The position numbers and the translations under genes were made by a program. From Methanothermococcus thermolithotrophicus DSM 2095 (GTDB lineage: Archaea; AGJL01; Methanococci; Methanococcales; Methanococcaceae): DNA of 64,000 bases. The stretch is taken from contig NZ_OX296583.1 of NCBI RefSeq assembly GCF_946463545.1, forward strand, positions 1,215,035 to 1,279,034, read 5' to 3'. Below are positions 1 through 9,151 of this stretch, piece after piece. Below the pieces are notes generated by a model. It saw only the letters and a list, made by a program, of their open reading frames with translations, was not told where the DNA came from and made no database searches. Numbering within the stretch: the stretch's first letter is position 1; each line of letters starts with the position of its first letter.

Positions 1-387
1 TCAATATATATTAATTTTAATTTATTTTTTTAATAAAAAGGAATTTAGTTATAAAAAGGAATAACGAAAAAATTAATAAAAAAATATTTGGTATTGATGC
101 ACGATTGAGGAGAATTTATAATATATTAAATAAATAAAATAAAGGGAGCTCCCAAATTTCCAATTTTATTTTAAATCCGATAAAAAAATTAAAAAAAGAA
201 AATTTATTATTTTATTATTTTATATGCAGCTTTACGTCTTTCCATGAAACTTTTAAAAAAGTTGAACGAAAACGTTTAGGTTTTCGTTGCATTGAAAGTT
301 TTCAACTTTCAAAGCTTGAAATTGCAAAGCAATTTCATGCTCGAAACAAAGATTTCGATTTCATCAAAAAGAATAAAAGTTAAAGAT
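1..387. other. Gene-free AT-rich stretch with hairpin array
   Basis: No convincing gene is seen here. The stretch lies downstream of the scaffold gene that ends at 388. Its first 230 bases are very AT-rich. From about 248 onwards it holds a run of perfect hairpins, listed separately. Confidence 0.6.
248..358. repeat. Tandem array of five short hairpins
   Basis: Five consecutive inverted repeats are visible. They are 248-254 with 257-263; 265-273 with 280-288 (9 bp); 292-300 with 304-312 (9 bp, TTC loop); 317-325 with 329-337 (9 bp, AAA loop); and 341-346 with 353-358. The stems differ in sequence, so the shared feature is the structure with 3-nt loops. The array lies just past the 3' end of the scaffold gene and could end or stabilise its transcript. 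That role is inference. Confidence 0.7.
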
Positions 388-3300
388 TTAAGGCTTCTCA
401 ATTTTCACTACTTTATCATCCTGCCATTCTACAAATACTGGTTCATCCGGAATGTCATCCAATGTTTTGAAGTATTCCACTGCTGCCTTTGTTCCCCATC
501 TATCTGAACCTGCTAATAGTATTACTGTATGTCCATTTATTAGCTGCTTTTGGATAACCCCTTTATGAGCTCCTGGGTAGTCGTTGGTTACTTTTACTTT
601 AAAGGTCCATGCGTATTTTTTAACTAGTGGGTTTGCTACTGGTCCCCCAACTAAGATGCAATCTTCGGTTATTCCCAATGATTTATTTACCAATTCAGTG
701 GTATTTTTAAGGCATTTTGCTGATAAGTTGTCGTCTGTTTCTGAACCTATTATTAGTTTGTATTTATGAACTATTTCTTTTATTTTTTCTGATTTAATAT
801 CATCTGCTACATTTGGATATTTATCTACAGCTCTATGTCTGGAGCCTGATGATGTTGATGATATTTTAGTTGTTTCAGTGGTTGGCAGTGCTGCAGCAAG
901 TATAATATTTACCTCTGGGTCTTTGACTAAGGTTATTTCCAATACTCCTTCAACAGGTATTCTATACCACCCTATTTTACCAGTGATATCGTTTTCTTTT
1001 AAAGTTATATTTTCTGTTCCATTATTTACGGTTATATCTTCAACATCCAAAGTTCCTATTGGGATTCTTATTATTGAAAATCCTTTATTTGAGGTGTTTA
1101 TTGCTTTGAATTTTATCGTAGATATTAATTTATTATTTTCTTTTTTAGCTTCTTCTTTTGTTATGTTTGTTATGTTGAATCCTTCATTTAGGATTGGTTT
1201 AACCTCTGATAATATATTATCAATTGTTTTATTCATCTCGTTTTCATCGTTAATTTTAGTGTTTTTAAGTTCAGTAGCTTTCTGCGTCACTTCTTTTAAA
1301 GTTTTAATATGTTCTCCGGTAAAGTTTATTGATATGTTTTCAAGATGGGGTATCTCAATACTATCATTTTTTACTGGAATTACTGTTATATTAAGGCCTT
1401 TTCCAGATATTATTTTTACATTATCTAAATCAACGTCCTTCAATGCCTCAGAATCCATATTAATATGTTTCAATGCTTCTTTTAATTCTTTCCCCATAAT
1501 TGTGTTGTTTATAAATATTTTCTTAAATTTATATCCTTCACAATCTGACAATGTAGCATGTTTTAGTATTACTGAATATGTATTATTTTCATCAATGAGT
1601 TTGAATGTTATATTTCCAATATTGAATTTTCCAGATTCTGTGAAGTTATAACCGCTTATAAATAGACTGTCATTATTTACACTCCAATTAACTATGCCAA
1701 TTCCACTTACATTTAAAATTTCGATATTTTTAAAGGTTAGGTTAATATCATAACCACTACAAGGTCTTTTAGAACTTATAGATTCTGTATCAATAGATGC
1801 CACAATAGTTCCATTAGTTTCAGATGTATTATATAATTTCAAATAAACAGGTACTTCAACAACTTTTAAGTTTTTAACCAGTTTATTATCGCTTTCATTT
1901 TCTTCTTTAATGACATTTGATTTATCAACTACTGCAACAATTGTATATATTCTTGTATCATCCGGTGTCCAATTAAAGCTTACTGTTTTTGTTTCTCCAA
2001 TATTTAATGAATCAACAGTTTTTACTCCCAAGTCCTTTGAATCTATGTATAAATGAACATCAAATGATTTATTTGCTATATCCTGATGACCATTGTTTGT
2101 TAATGTTATATTTATTGTTGTCGGCATTCTATATATTGATGGATTTGAAATTTCCATATCGATGATTTTAATGTTTGGTCCCTGAACTACAACAGTTTTT
2201 GGATTAATAACTATATTATTAAATTTGTATCCATTTATATCGGATACTACAACTCCATCTAACCCAATTTCTGAGTTTCCAACATCCAATGCCTTAAAGG
2301 TTGCTTTTGCAATGGTTGTTGATGTGTTTATACTTCCATCCATTATACTGAATACAACTTTTCCATCTTCAAAGGTAATGTTTTTAAGGTTTTCTGACGC
2401 GTTTATTAAGAACGTAAAGTTTGCGCATTCCAATATTTTTGAATCGTAGGTTAAAACTCCATCCATCCCTTTTACAGGTCTGTTTGCTGTAATGCTGTCT
2501 AATGATATATTAACAGTAAATGTTTCATCTGTTTTTGTTAGGTTTGTTGATGGGATTAAGTTTAATGCGATAGGTTCTTCAACTGATTCAACTGTTTTTA
2601 TATATTTGTTATTGTTTTCATTAATTTCTTTTATTTCTCCATTTGAATCAACTACGGTAACAATTGTATAGTTTTTATTTTCTATCGGCATAAATGTAAA
2701 GTTTATGTTTTTTGTTTCTCCAACATTTAATCCTGTAATGGTTTTTGTTCCAAGGTCTTGGGAGTCAATATACAATACTACTGAGAAATTATTTGAAGCG
2801 TTTCTTTCACCGATATTTTTAATTGTAATTGATATTGTATTATTTTGATATGATTTTAAGTTTGACACTAAAATATCAGTAATTGTTAAATCTGATCCAG
2901 GAATAATTATCTTTGTGATATCTGAATTTTTAACAACGCTGTAACTTTCATTATCCTTGATAGTAACATCCTTTAACTGAGTTGTGGTGTTTCCAACATT
3001 TATTATGTTATAAGTAATATTTACTGTGAAATTTGTTGATTTATTAAGGCCATCTATTTTAAAGAAGTCATTTGAGGTATTAAACAAAACAGTCCCTGCG
3101 CTTGATGATATATTAACCGGTGTTATTATTGTTTTATCGTAGCTCAGCGTTCCACTAATTTCACTTAGAGTTTCATTTTCTTTTGGGGATATGATTATTG
3201 GAACGGTTATATTCTCTCCGAGCTCACCACTTACAGTTGCAGGGGTTATTATATCAGCTATTGGTTTTAGTAGTATTGTTATGTTTGAGTTTTTTAGAGT

Positions 3301-3741
3301 TAATGGTTCAATATGGAACCCATTTACATCAGACATGACAGTTCCGCTTAATGATACTGCTCCACTTCCCTCATTTAATGTATTAAATGAAAGAGTTGCT
3401 ATTGTGAAGTTTCCTGTAAAACTATTACTAAACCATAATGAAATCCAAATTTTTCCATTAGATACAGTTATATCATCTTTAGTTGTATGTCCACTTATAT
3501 CTTTTAGGACGATATTACTTTCAGATATATTCATCATACTTGAGTTATAATTAATATATGTCTCAAAGCCCTCGCACCCGGTATCGTTTGGGACATTTTT
3601 TACAACTAAATCCAAATTAAATGAATCCCCAGTATATGCATTTACATTGTCTGGGACTAATTCTACTGATACATCTTCTGCATAACACATCCCAATTAGA
3701 GAAATCATCAAAACCGAGAGTGTAAAAAACTTCCACTTCAT
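388..3741 (-). CDS. Secreted cohesin/CARDB scaffold protein with S-layer-type C-terminus
   Basis: This 1117-residue protein has a Sec signal peptide (about 1-21). A cohesin-like domain follows at about 22-156, starting VSVELVPDN. A second beta-rich, probably cohesin-like module lies at 163-280. CARDB domains lie at about 282-385 and 522-628, and further cohesin-like modules at 390-512 and 630-745. The last 130 residues resemble the C-terminal domain of methanogen S-layer proteins (ILVGGPVANPLV near 1029, LLAGSDRWGTKAAVEYF near 1075). NxS/T sequons are abundant, as in glycosylated archaeal surface proteins. I infer a surface scaffold that binds the dockerin-bearing proteins encoded next door. 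A GGTGA ribosome site lies just before the ATG. The cohesin assignment is by pattern and by near identity of the first domain to that of the protein at 6930-9011. Which modules really bind dockerin cannot be told from sequence alone. Confidence 0.82.
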   Translation of the reverse strand: MKWKFFTLSVLMISLIGMCYAEDVSVELVPDNVNAYTGDSFNLDLVVKNVPNDTGCEGFETYINYNSSMMNISESNIVLKDISGHTTKDDITVSNGKIWISLWFSNSFTGNFTIATLSFNTLNEGSGAVSLSGTVMSDVNGFHIEPLTLKNSNITILLKPIADIITPATVSGELGENITVPIIISPKENETLSEISGTLSYDKTIITPVNISSSAGTVLFNTSNDFFKIDGLNKSTNFTVNITYNIINVGNTTTQLKDVTIKDNESYSVVKNSDITKIIIPGSDLTITDILVSNLKSYQNNTISITIKNIGERNASNNFSVVLYIDSQDLGTKTITGLNVGETKNINFTFMPIENKNYTIVTVVDSNGEIKEINENNNKYIKTVESVEEPIALNLIPSTNLTKTDETFTVNISLDSITANRPVKGMDGVLTYDSKILECANFTFLINASENLKNITFEDGKVVFSIMDGSINTSTTIAKATFKALDVGNSEIGLDGVVVSDINGYKFNNIVINPKTVVVQGPNIKIIDMEISNPSIYRMPTTINITLTNNGHQDIANKSFDVHLYIDSKDLGVKTVDSLNIGETKTVSFNWTPDDTRIYTIVAVVDKSNVIKEENESDNKLVKNLKVVEVPVYLKLYNTSETNGTIVASIDTESISSKRPCSGYDINLTFKNIEILNVSGIGIVNWSVNNDSLFISGYNFTESGKFNIGNITFKLIDENNTYSVILKHATLSDCEGYKFKKIFINNTIMGKELKEALKHINMDSEALKDVDLDNVKIISGKGLNITVIPVKNDSIEIPHLENISINFTGEHIKTLKEVTQKATELKNTKINDENEMNKTIDNILSEVKPILNEGFNITNITKEEAKKENNKLISTIKFKAINTSNKGFSIIRIPIGTLDVEDITVNNGTENITLKENDITGKIGWYRIPVEGVLEITLVKDPEVNIILAAALPTTETTKISSTSSGSRHRAVDKYPNVADDIKSEKIKEIVHKYKLIIGSETDDNLSAKCLKNTTELVNKSLGITEDCILVGGPVANPLVKKYAWTFKVKVTNDYPGAHKGVIQKQLINGHTVILLAGSDRWGTKAAVEYFKTLDDIPDEPVFVEWQDDKVVKIEKP

Positions 3742-3809
3742 AATATATCACCCGATATTAAAAAATCAAAATAAATAGAAATAATTAGAATTAAATTAGT
3801 AATAATAAC

Positions 3810-5171
3810 TTAATTTGCAGTGTATGGGGTTGCTGTTCCAGTGTCTGGGTCATAACTAAGGAAGTAATGGGTGGTTCTTCCACTGAATGCATCTGGGTGT
3901 ATGATTGTTCCCAAATCCATTAATACTTCATCTGTATTCATAAGTCCAAATTGCCAGTAATCTTCACTTATACAGAATAATTTACCATTCTGAACTGATT
4001 TAAATAAGTCATATCCAGGATGGTCATTTTTGAAGTTCGATAGCCAGTTTGTATTTGATGGCACGACCCAAATATCGGCACCTTTTGCTCTTTCGGCAAA
4101 TGTTTCATAGTCAATCTTTGCACTGCCTGTTCCAGGATAATCACTGAATATATAGTTCCCATGACAGTCATCCATTATTCCCTTAGCTATATAGGATTGA
4201 GCTTTAGGTACATAGGTTCCACCATAGGATGGGTAATTTTTACCCCATGCAACTAGAACAGGTTCTTTGCCTCTTGTTAATCTTCTAACATTTAATGCCT
4301 TCTTTTCAACCTTTGTGAAGTATTTGCTTGCCATATCTTCTTTATTGTAGTATGCTGCAAACATCTTGACCCATTCACATCTTGCGAGATATGAATCTTC
4401 TAAATATTCTGCATTTGCGATATAAGTAATATTCAAATCGTTACATTTTGCAATAATGGCATCCCCACTGTATCCTGGATATACTAATACCGCCTGTGGA
4501 GATATGTTTATTATTATATCATAATTTGGACTGTATGATGAACCAACGTCAACTATGGAGCCGTTATCAAGCCCTTGTTTAATATCGTCGAAATACCATG
4601 TGTAGCCTCCACCCCACATGATTCCTTTAACTGAATCAATTACTGAACCATCACTGTTTAATGGTTGCATTAGTGCTATATGAGTAGAGCTCATTACAAC
4701 TACATTTGTCAATGGAACATTTAGGATTTTATCATATTTTCCATCAGTCCAGGTTGGTATGGATTGAGATGCATTTTTTAATAAGAATTTCTGCCCTGTG
4801 GCATCTTCAACTATTTTATATGAGTATGCATCGCCGTTGTATGGATTTACTTCATTTCCATTTTCGTCATAGTATGTAATCTTTATATTTTTGGCATAAT
4901 GGATAGGTTTTCTCAGACTGTCATAGTTTTTGAACAGATATACCACATCGGCAATATCTATTGAATTATCACAGTTCAAATCTCCATCTTCAAGGTTGAG
5001 ATTTCTATTTTTGAACAGATATACCACATCGGCAATATCTATTGAGTTGTCTGCATTTACATCGCCTAATCTGTGGTTGTAATCCCCATTTGCAAATGAA
5101 GGAGATATACATATTAATAAAGATAATACACTAAGTATTATCATAAGATGAGTATTTATATTTTTCGACAT
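3810..5171 (-). CDS. Dockerin-tethered FecB/BtuF-type substrate-binding protein (1)
   Basis: A 453-residue secreted protein. The signal peptide (1-27) has no lipobox Cys. A type I dockerin follows at about 35-85, with two calcium loops, DVNADNSIDIAD and DLNCDNSIDIAD, each followed by VVYLFKN. From about 90 to the end it is a periplasmic-binding-protein type 2 domain of the iron-chelate/cobalamin class. Landmarks include SPQAVLVYPG, WVKMFAAYYN and DYPGTGSAKIDYETF. The dockerin takes the place where a lipid or membrane anchor would be expected. I therefore infer that this binding protein is docked on the neighbouring cohesin proteins and feeds the FecCD-type permeases at 10732-12928. The start has a GGTGATGTAAT ribosome site. 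The ligand is unknown; a metal chelate or corrinoid/tetrapyrrole is likely by family. Confidence 0.85.
   Translation of the reverse strand: MSKNINTHLMIILSVLSLLICISPSFANGDYNHRLGDVNADNSIDIADVVYLFKNRNLNLEDGDLNCDNSIDIADVVYLFKNYDSLRKPIHYAKNIKITYYDENGNEVNPYNGDAYSYKIVEDATGQKFLLKNASQSIPTWTDGKYDKILNVPLTNVVVMSSTHIALMQPLNSDGSVIDSVKGIMWGGGYTWYFDDIKQGLDNGSIVDVGSSYSPNYDIIINISPQAVLVYPGYSGDAIIAKCNDLNITYIANAEYLEDSYLARCEWVKMFAAYYNKEDMASKYFTKVEKKALNVRRLTRGKEPVLVAWGKNYPSYGGTYVPKAQSYIAKGIMDDCHGNYIFSDYPGTGSAKIDYETFAERAKGADIWVVPSNTNWLSNFKNDHPGYDLFKSVQNGKLFCISEDYWQFGLMNTDEVLMDLGTIIHPDAFSGRTTHYFLSYDPDTGTATPYTAN
4921..5063 (-). repeat. Dockerin-coding 143-bp block identical to 9227-9369
   Basis: Read on the minus strand, these 143 bases match 9227-9369 on the plus strand without a single mismatch, while the flanking binding-protein sequences have diverged strongly. 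Inside the block, a roughly 40-base unit encoding NSIDIADVVYLFKN occurs twice with one base difference. Recent duplication or gene conversion of the dockerin module is the simplest reading. Confidence 0.9.
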
Positions 5172-5314
5172 ATTACATCACCCAAAAAGTTTTTAAAGTA
5201 ATATTCTAATCATATATTGTATTTTATTTAGGCTATGCGAGAAGACTTTAAGAAAATTCATAGTTATATATTATGGTTTAATTTAATACATGTAAAAATA
5301 TCTTTAATACATTA
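5157..5314. repeat. 158-bp tandem direct repeat, copy 1
   Basis: This is a perfect copy of 5315-5472, read base by base with an offset of 158. It contains the first five codons, the ribosome binding site and the upstream promoter region of the dockerin-binding-protein gene that starts at 5171. Confidence 0.93.
5202..5215 (-). promoter_or_regulatory. 14-bp motif shared with cobN upstream region
   Basis: On the minus strand this reads ATATGATTAGAATA. The same 14 bases occur at 18201-18214. In both cases the motif sits 31-44 bases upstream of the A of the start codon (5171 and 18170). A further copy lies at 5360-5373 inside the tandem duplication. It could be a core promoter element or an operator. 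Confidence 0.45.
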
Positions 5315-5472
5315 TATATTTTTCGACATATTACATCACCCAAAAAGTTTTTAAAGTAATATTCTAATCATATATTGTATTTTATTTAGGCTATGCGAGA
5401 AGACTTTAAGAAAATTCATAGTTATATATTATGGTTTAATTTAATACATGTAAAAATATCTTTAATACATTA
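5315..5472. repeat. 158-bp tandem direct repeat, copy 2
   Basis: The second perfect copy of 5157-5314. It contains a dead duplicate of the start codon and first codons of the binding-protein gene. It ends 30 bases before the start of the cohesin gene at 5503. Confidence 0.93.
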
Positions 5473-5502
5473 AAATAAATATTAAAATATGAACGTGATA
5501 TC

Positions 5503-6063
5503 ATGAAAAAAATAATATTGGTTATTGCCCTGTCCATTCTGTTAATCCCCATGGTTTTGGCAGATGATGTAAGTCTAAATGTAAATATGCCTAACGAAGT
5601 AAATAAAGGCGATAATTTTACTATCAATATAGATGTTAATGTAAAAAATAAGGATATATCGGGTTTTGAATGCACAGTGAAAATCCCTATCGAAAACGTG
5701 GACAATATAAATATAACAAGTATCACAGGAAACGAAGAAATAAAAAAAGAAGCAGGGAAATTCTATGAAATTAAAAAGAAAGATTCATTAGTATCTATAA
5801 GATTTGCCACTTTTGGAACGCCATTGAATTCAGATTTTCATTTAATGACCATAAACGCAGTAGCTTTAAAAGAAGGTAATGTATCATTTACATTTGAATC
5901 AATAGCATCTGATGAAAATGGACAAAGGATTCCTGTTGATAAAAAAACAACTGATTTAATAATAATCGACAATAACAACAAAACAGTTGAATCCAGTGAA
6001 AATTTTTTATCATCGATAATTAACGCTATAATGAATTTTTTAAAATCCATACTCGGTGGTTAA
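5503..6063 (+). CDS. Small secreted cohesin-like protein
   Basis: A 186-residue protein with a signal peptide (1-20, MKKIILVIALSILLIPMVLA) and one cohesin-like beta domain (about 21-155). The opening DDVSLNVNMP, the GFECTVKI strand and the ASDENG segment parallel the cohesins of the neighbouring proteins. The C-terminus (about 166-186) is hydrophobic and could touch the membrane, but is short for a standard anchor. GTGAT lies before the ATG. It is the first gene of a tightly coupled trio: its stop codon abuts the next start. I infer that it is a dockerin receptor; the fold is assigned by resemblance only. Confidence 0.7.
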   Translation: MKKIILVIALSILLIPMVLADDVSLNVNMPNEVNKGDNFTINIDVNVKNKDISGFECTVKIPIENVDNINITSITGNEEIKKEAGKFYEIKKKDSLVSIRFATFGTPLNSDFHLMTINAVALKEGNVSFTFESIASDENGQRIPVDKKTTDLIIIDNNNKTVESSENFLSSIINAIMNFLKSILGG

Positions 6064-6933
6064 ATGAATATAACTAAATTATTAATTATATCTATTTTTT
6101 TTGTATTGTTTACTGAAAATTTTGCACTAGATGATATTGTTGTGAGATTAACCCCCGATAACATAGAAACGAGTGGAGATTTGGTAAATTTTAATATTAC
6201 AGTAGAAAATATACCTCCAAAGGAAAGTTTAGGTGTGCCCTCATCGTATACTGACCCAGAAATAAAGGACGGTGGATGTCAAGGTGTAGATATTTATATA
6301 AACTATTCAAAGGATTATTTAAGCCCCATTGGATTTAATTGGAGCGATAAGTGTAAGGATGTTAAAATAAAGGAATATAAATTCGAAGATGGAATTTTTT
6401 ATTTATCAATAATGTTTAATGAGATAATATATGATAATACTGTAAACCTCGGGACAATAACCTTCAACCCCATAAAAAAAGGAGAAACTACATTAAATGT
6501 TAGCGGTAAGGTGAGCTCCGAATGGGGCATTAAATATGATGAGGATAATAAGTATTGGCGTAATTATGGTGAAACGTCACAATATAAAGAGCCCTACCCT
6601 GACACTAAATTCTATGGTGCAACAGTAAATATTAAGGAAATAGGAAATTACACAGGTTCTACTAGTTTAAGCGGAGAATTGAATGAAAATGCAATTTCAT
6701 CATCACCTTCTTCATCGACAATAATCAACAAGGTAAATGTAATTGCAAACCAAAATGCGCCCGAAATTGTTGTAAAGGAAATAAATATTTCAGAAGAGAA
6801 GCCGAATATAACGATTATAATAAATACTGATGGAAAAAATGGTTTGGATTACAACCTGTTAATATCTATTTTTGTTGGAAGCATTTTATCTGGAATCACA
6901 TTTGGATTATTATTTAGAAGGATGATACTATGA
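6064..6933 (+). CDS. Membrane-anchored cohesin-like protein
   Basis: A 289-residue protein with a signal peptide (about 1-21). A cohesin-like domain follows at about 22-195 (DIVVRLTPDNIETSGD, GGCQGVDIYINYS), then a Ser/Asn-rich linker. One transmembrane helix lies near the C-terminus (about 263-284), followed by a short basic tail (RRM). Its ATG directly follows the previous stop codon, which indicates translational coupling. The layout of secreted domain, linker and anchor suits a cell-surface receptor for the dockerin-bearing binding proteins. Binding specificity is inference from context. Confidence 0.7.
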   Translation: MNITKLLIISIFFVLFTENFALDDIVVRLTPDNIETSGDLVNFNITVENIPPKESLGVPSSYTDPEIKDGGCQGVDIYINYSKDYLSPIGFNWSDKCKDVKIKEYKFEDGIFYLSIMFNEIIYDNTVNLGTITFNPIKKGETTLNVSGKVSSEWGIKYDEDNKYWRNYGETSQYKEPYPDTKFYGATVNIKEIGNYTGSTSLSGELNENAISSSPSSSTIINKVNVIANQNAPEIVVKEINISEEKPNITIIINTDGKNGLDYNLLISIFVGSILSGITFGLLFRRMIL

Positions 6934-9011
6934 AATACATAATTTTATTTCTATCCTTTTTTGTTTTTTTATCGGGAGTATGTGGTGAAAATGTATCCGT
7001 AGAATTAGTTCCAGACAATATAAATGCGTATGTTGGAGATACATTCAACTTAGATTTAGTTGTAAAAAATATCCCTACTGATAGGAAATGTGGTGGATTT
7101 GAAACTACAATATCTTATGATTCAAGTATTTTGAATTTAACAAATATTGCGTTAAGTGATACGTCCAATACTGCAAATTTAAAAGAAGTGGATGTTTCAG
7201 CTGGAAAGATAAAATTATTATGGACGTCAAATGAACCCTATGGTAACTTTACAATAGCAACACTATCATTTAATGCGTTAAAGGATGGAAATGATTCAGT
7301 AGATTTAACTCAAACTTCCGTATCTGATGTAAATGGAGTAAAATATTATATAACTTTAAAAAACTCAAACATAACAATAAATCCATTAAACCAGACTTTA
7401 GGAACCATTACATTGAAAGATTTTGAACTGAATAAAAATATTGATGCAGTTTTATCTATAACTGGAGCAAAAACTCCTATAAAGAATATTTCAGGTAGCA
7501 TTTCATTCAAGAATATAACAATAGAAAACAGTCCTACTCTGATGGATATATTTTGTAATAATTTCAGCTATACCATATATAATAACAATATTTCATTTTT
7601 TATTATTCCAAATGAAAAGGACGAAAATAAAACCATATTCAATCTTTTAAAAATACCTGTGAATGTCAATGATGCTAACTATAATATTTCAATGGACTTA
7701 ACGATAAATGGGGAGCAAATCAAGAACATAACAATAAAAACGGAAGAAAAACAGGAAAATATCTCAGAGTATAAAGGGTTGGTATTCTATGTAGATTCTG
7801 GATATAATGAAGAAACAAATATCTCAATAGGTTATTCAAAAGAAATTAAATTAAAAGTATATAATATTGACAAAAATTTAACAAATTTTTCAGGATATAT
7901 TTTCATAAATAGTTCCTTATTTGATGTTTCAGATTATGGAATTCCAGAATATTCTGCCATATATAATAGGATAAACACATCAAATATTACATTAAATAAC
8001 AGCCACTTGTATTTCAATATTTCGCTAACAAACGGGACAAACGGGACATTTAGTATTTTAAAGTTTAAATTATCTTCAAAGATTAATGAGAATATATCTT
8101 CAATAATATATCTTGAAAATCTATCCATATACGCAAATGATACAAAAATAAACTTATCGATTAAAAATTTAACAGTGAATATTGTAAAAAGGGAATCCAA
8201 CAACCCGCCAAAATTAAAAATAGTCTACAAAATAGTTAATAACAAAGAAGTCCATTTTTATGCCTTAGGCTATGACGAAGATAACGACGATTTAAAATAT
8301 GTATGGGATTTTGGAGATGGGAAAAACTCAACAGACGAAAATCCAATTCATATATATTCAAATTATTCGATATATAAAATAGGATGTATTGTTAAGGACC
8401 CATTAAATGGAACAGATAAAGTGGAAGGGATTATATCTATTAAAAATATTAATCCAGTAAATTATTCAATTTCCAATGATTCATTCATGTTGGACAAACA
8501 AAATGAAAATAAAACCATTTATTTGAATATAACCTTAAAAAATCCATTAATTCATAATGTTGATGGATATATCAATTTTGTAGATTATGGCGATAATTAT
8601 CGTCCACTAAAAACCCAGTATCAAGTTATATTAAAGCCAAATGGAACAAAAAATCTTATTATTCCAATAAATGTGTCAAAATCATGTGAAATTAAATGGA
8701 ATGTCGTATATTATCCTAATATACGAAGTGATACAAGAGATAGCATAGACTTCAAATTCTATCAATGGGATTTTGAAAAAAAGATAGAATTCAAATCCAA
8801 ACCCCAAGTGGTAATAAATAATTATACAAAAATCATAACCCTCAACAATACAAAGATAATATTAAAAGTAAATAAAGTTGAGACCGTTAAAAACTATGTT
8901 ATAAACAAAACCCTAACAACTACAAGTCAAAACTCTATGCCATATTATACATTTGCTTCATTATTTGGATTTATCATAGGCATCATATTAATTAGATTTA
9001 AAATTAAATAA
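6930..9011 (+). CDS. Membrane-anchored multi-domain cohesin/PKD surface protein
   Basis: A 693-residue protein with a signal peptide (1-19). Its cohesin-like domain at about 20-150 is nearly the same as the first module of the scaffold at 388-3741 (NVSVELVPDN, FNLDLVVKNIP). Two further beta domains follow at about 155-270 and 275-425, then a PKD domain (about 430-515, VWDFGDGKNSTDENP). Another beta region precedes a C-terminal transmembrane helix (about 671-689) ending RFKIK. It overlaps the previous gene by ATGA. Many N-glycosylation sequons are present. It probably projects a cohesin away from the membrane so that dockerin-bearing solute-binding proteins can be held near their permease. Confidence 0.75.
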   Translation: MKYIILFLSFFVFLSGVCGENVSVELVPDNINAYVGDTFNLDLVVKNIPTDRKCGGFETTISYDSSILNLTNIALSDTSNTANLKEVDVSAGKIKLLWTSNEPYGNFTIATLSFNALKDGNDSVDLTQTSVSDVNGVKYYITLKNSNITINPLNQTLGTITLKDFELNKNIDAVLSITGAKTPIKNISGSISFKNITIENSPTLMDIFCNNFSYTIYNNNISFFIIPNEKDENKTIFNLLKIPVNVNDANYNISMDLTINGEQIKNITIKTEEKQENISEYKGLVFYVDSGYNEETNISIGYSKEIKLKVYNIDKNLTNFSGYIFINSSLFDVSDYGIPEYSAIYNRINTSNITLNNSHLYFNISLTNGTNGTFSILKFKLSSKINENISSIIYLENLSIYANDTKINLSIKNLTVNIVKRESNNPPKLKIVYKIVNNKEVHFYALGYDEDNDDLKYVWDFGDGKNSTDENPIHIYSNYSIYKIGCIVKDPLNGTDKVEGIISIKNINPVNYSISNDSFMLDKQNENKTIYLNITLKNPLIHNVDGYINFVDYGDNYRPLKTQYQVILKPNGTKNLIIPINVSKSCEIKWNVVYYPNIRSDTRDSIDFKFYQWDFEKKIEFKSKPQVVINNYTKIITLNNTKIILKVNKVETVKNYVINKTLTTTSQNSMPYYTFASLFGFIIGIILIRFKIK

Positions 9012-9151
9012 TCATTTTTTAATATATTTAATACTATTCTAATAATTATTTATAAATAAATGATAAATTTTAAATATTATTCTAGTTAATATAATATTAT
9101 AATAATATAAATATCTAATTAATTATTACCAATAGATAAAAAGGTGTTAGT

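Larger units (their letters stand above)
5172..5502. promoter_or_regulatory. Divergent, duplicated promoter region between dockerin and cohesin genes
   Basis: This gap separates the minus-strand binding-protein gene from the plus-strand cohesin operon. It is almost wholly made of two copies of one 158-bp unit. TATA-like AT stretches (AATATATAACTATG on the minus strand) occur in both copies, so the binding-protein gene may have two promoters. No other gene is seen. Confidence 0.6.

Noticed and set aside
878-1651. 257-codon open frame opposite the scaffold gene
   Set aside because: It is an antisense shadow of the scaffold with a composition typical of such shadows and no ribosome site.
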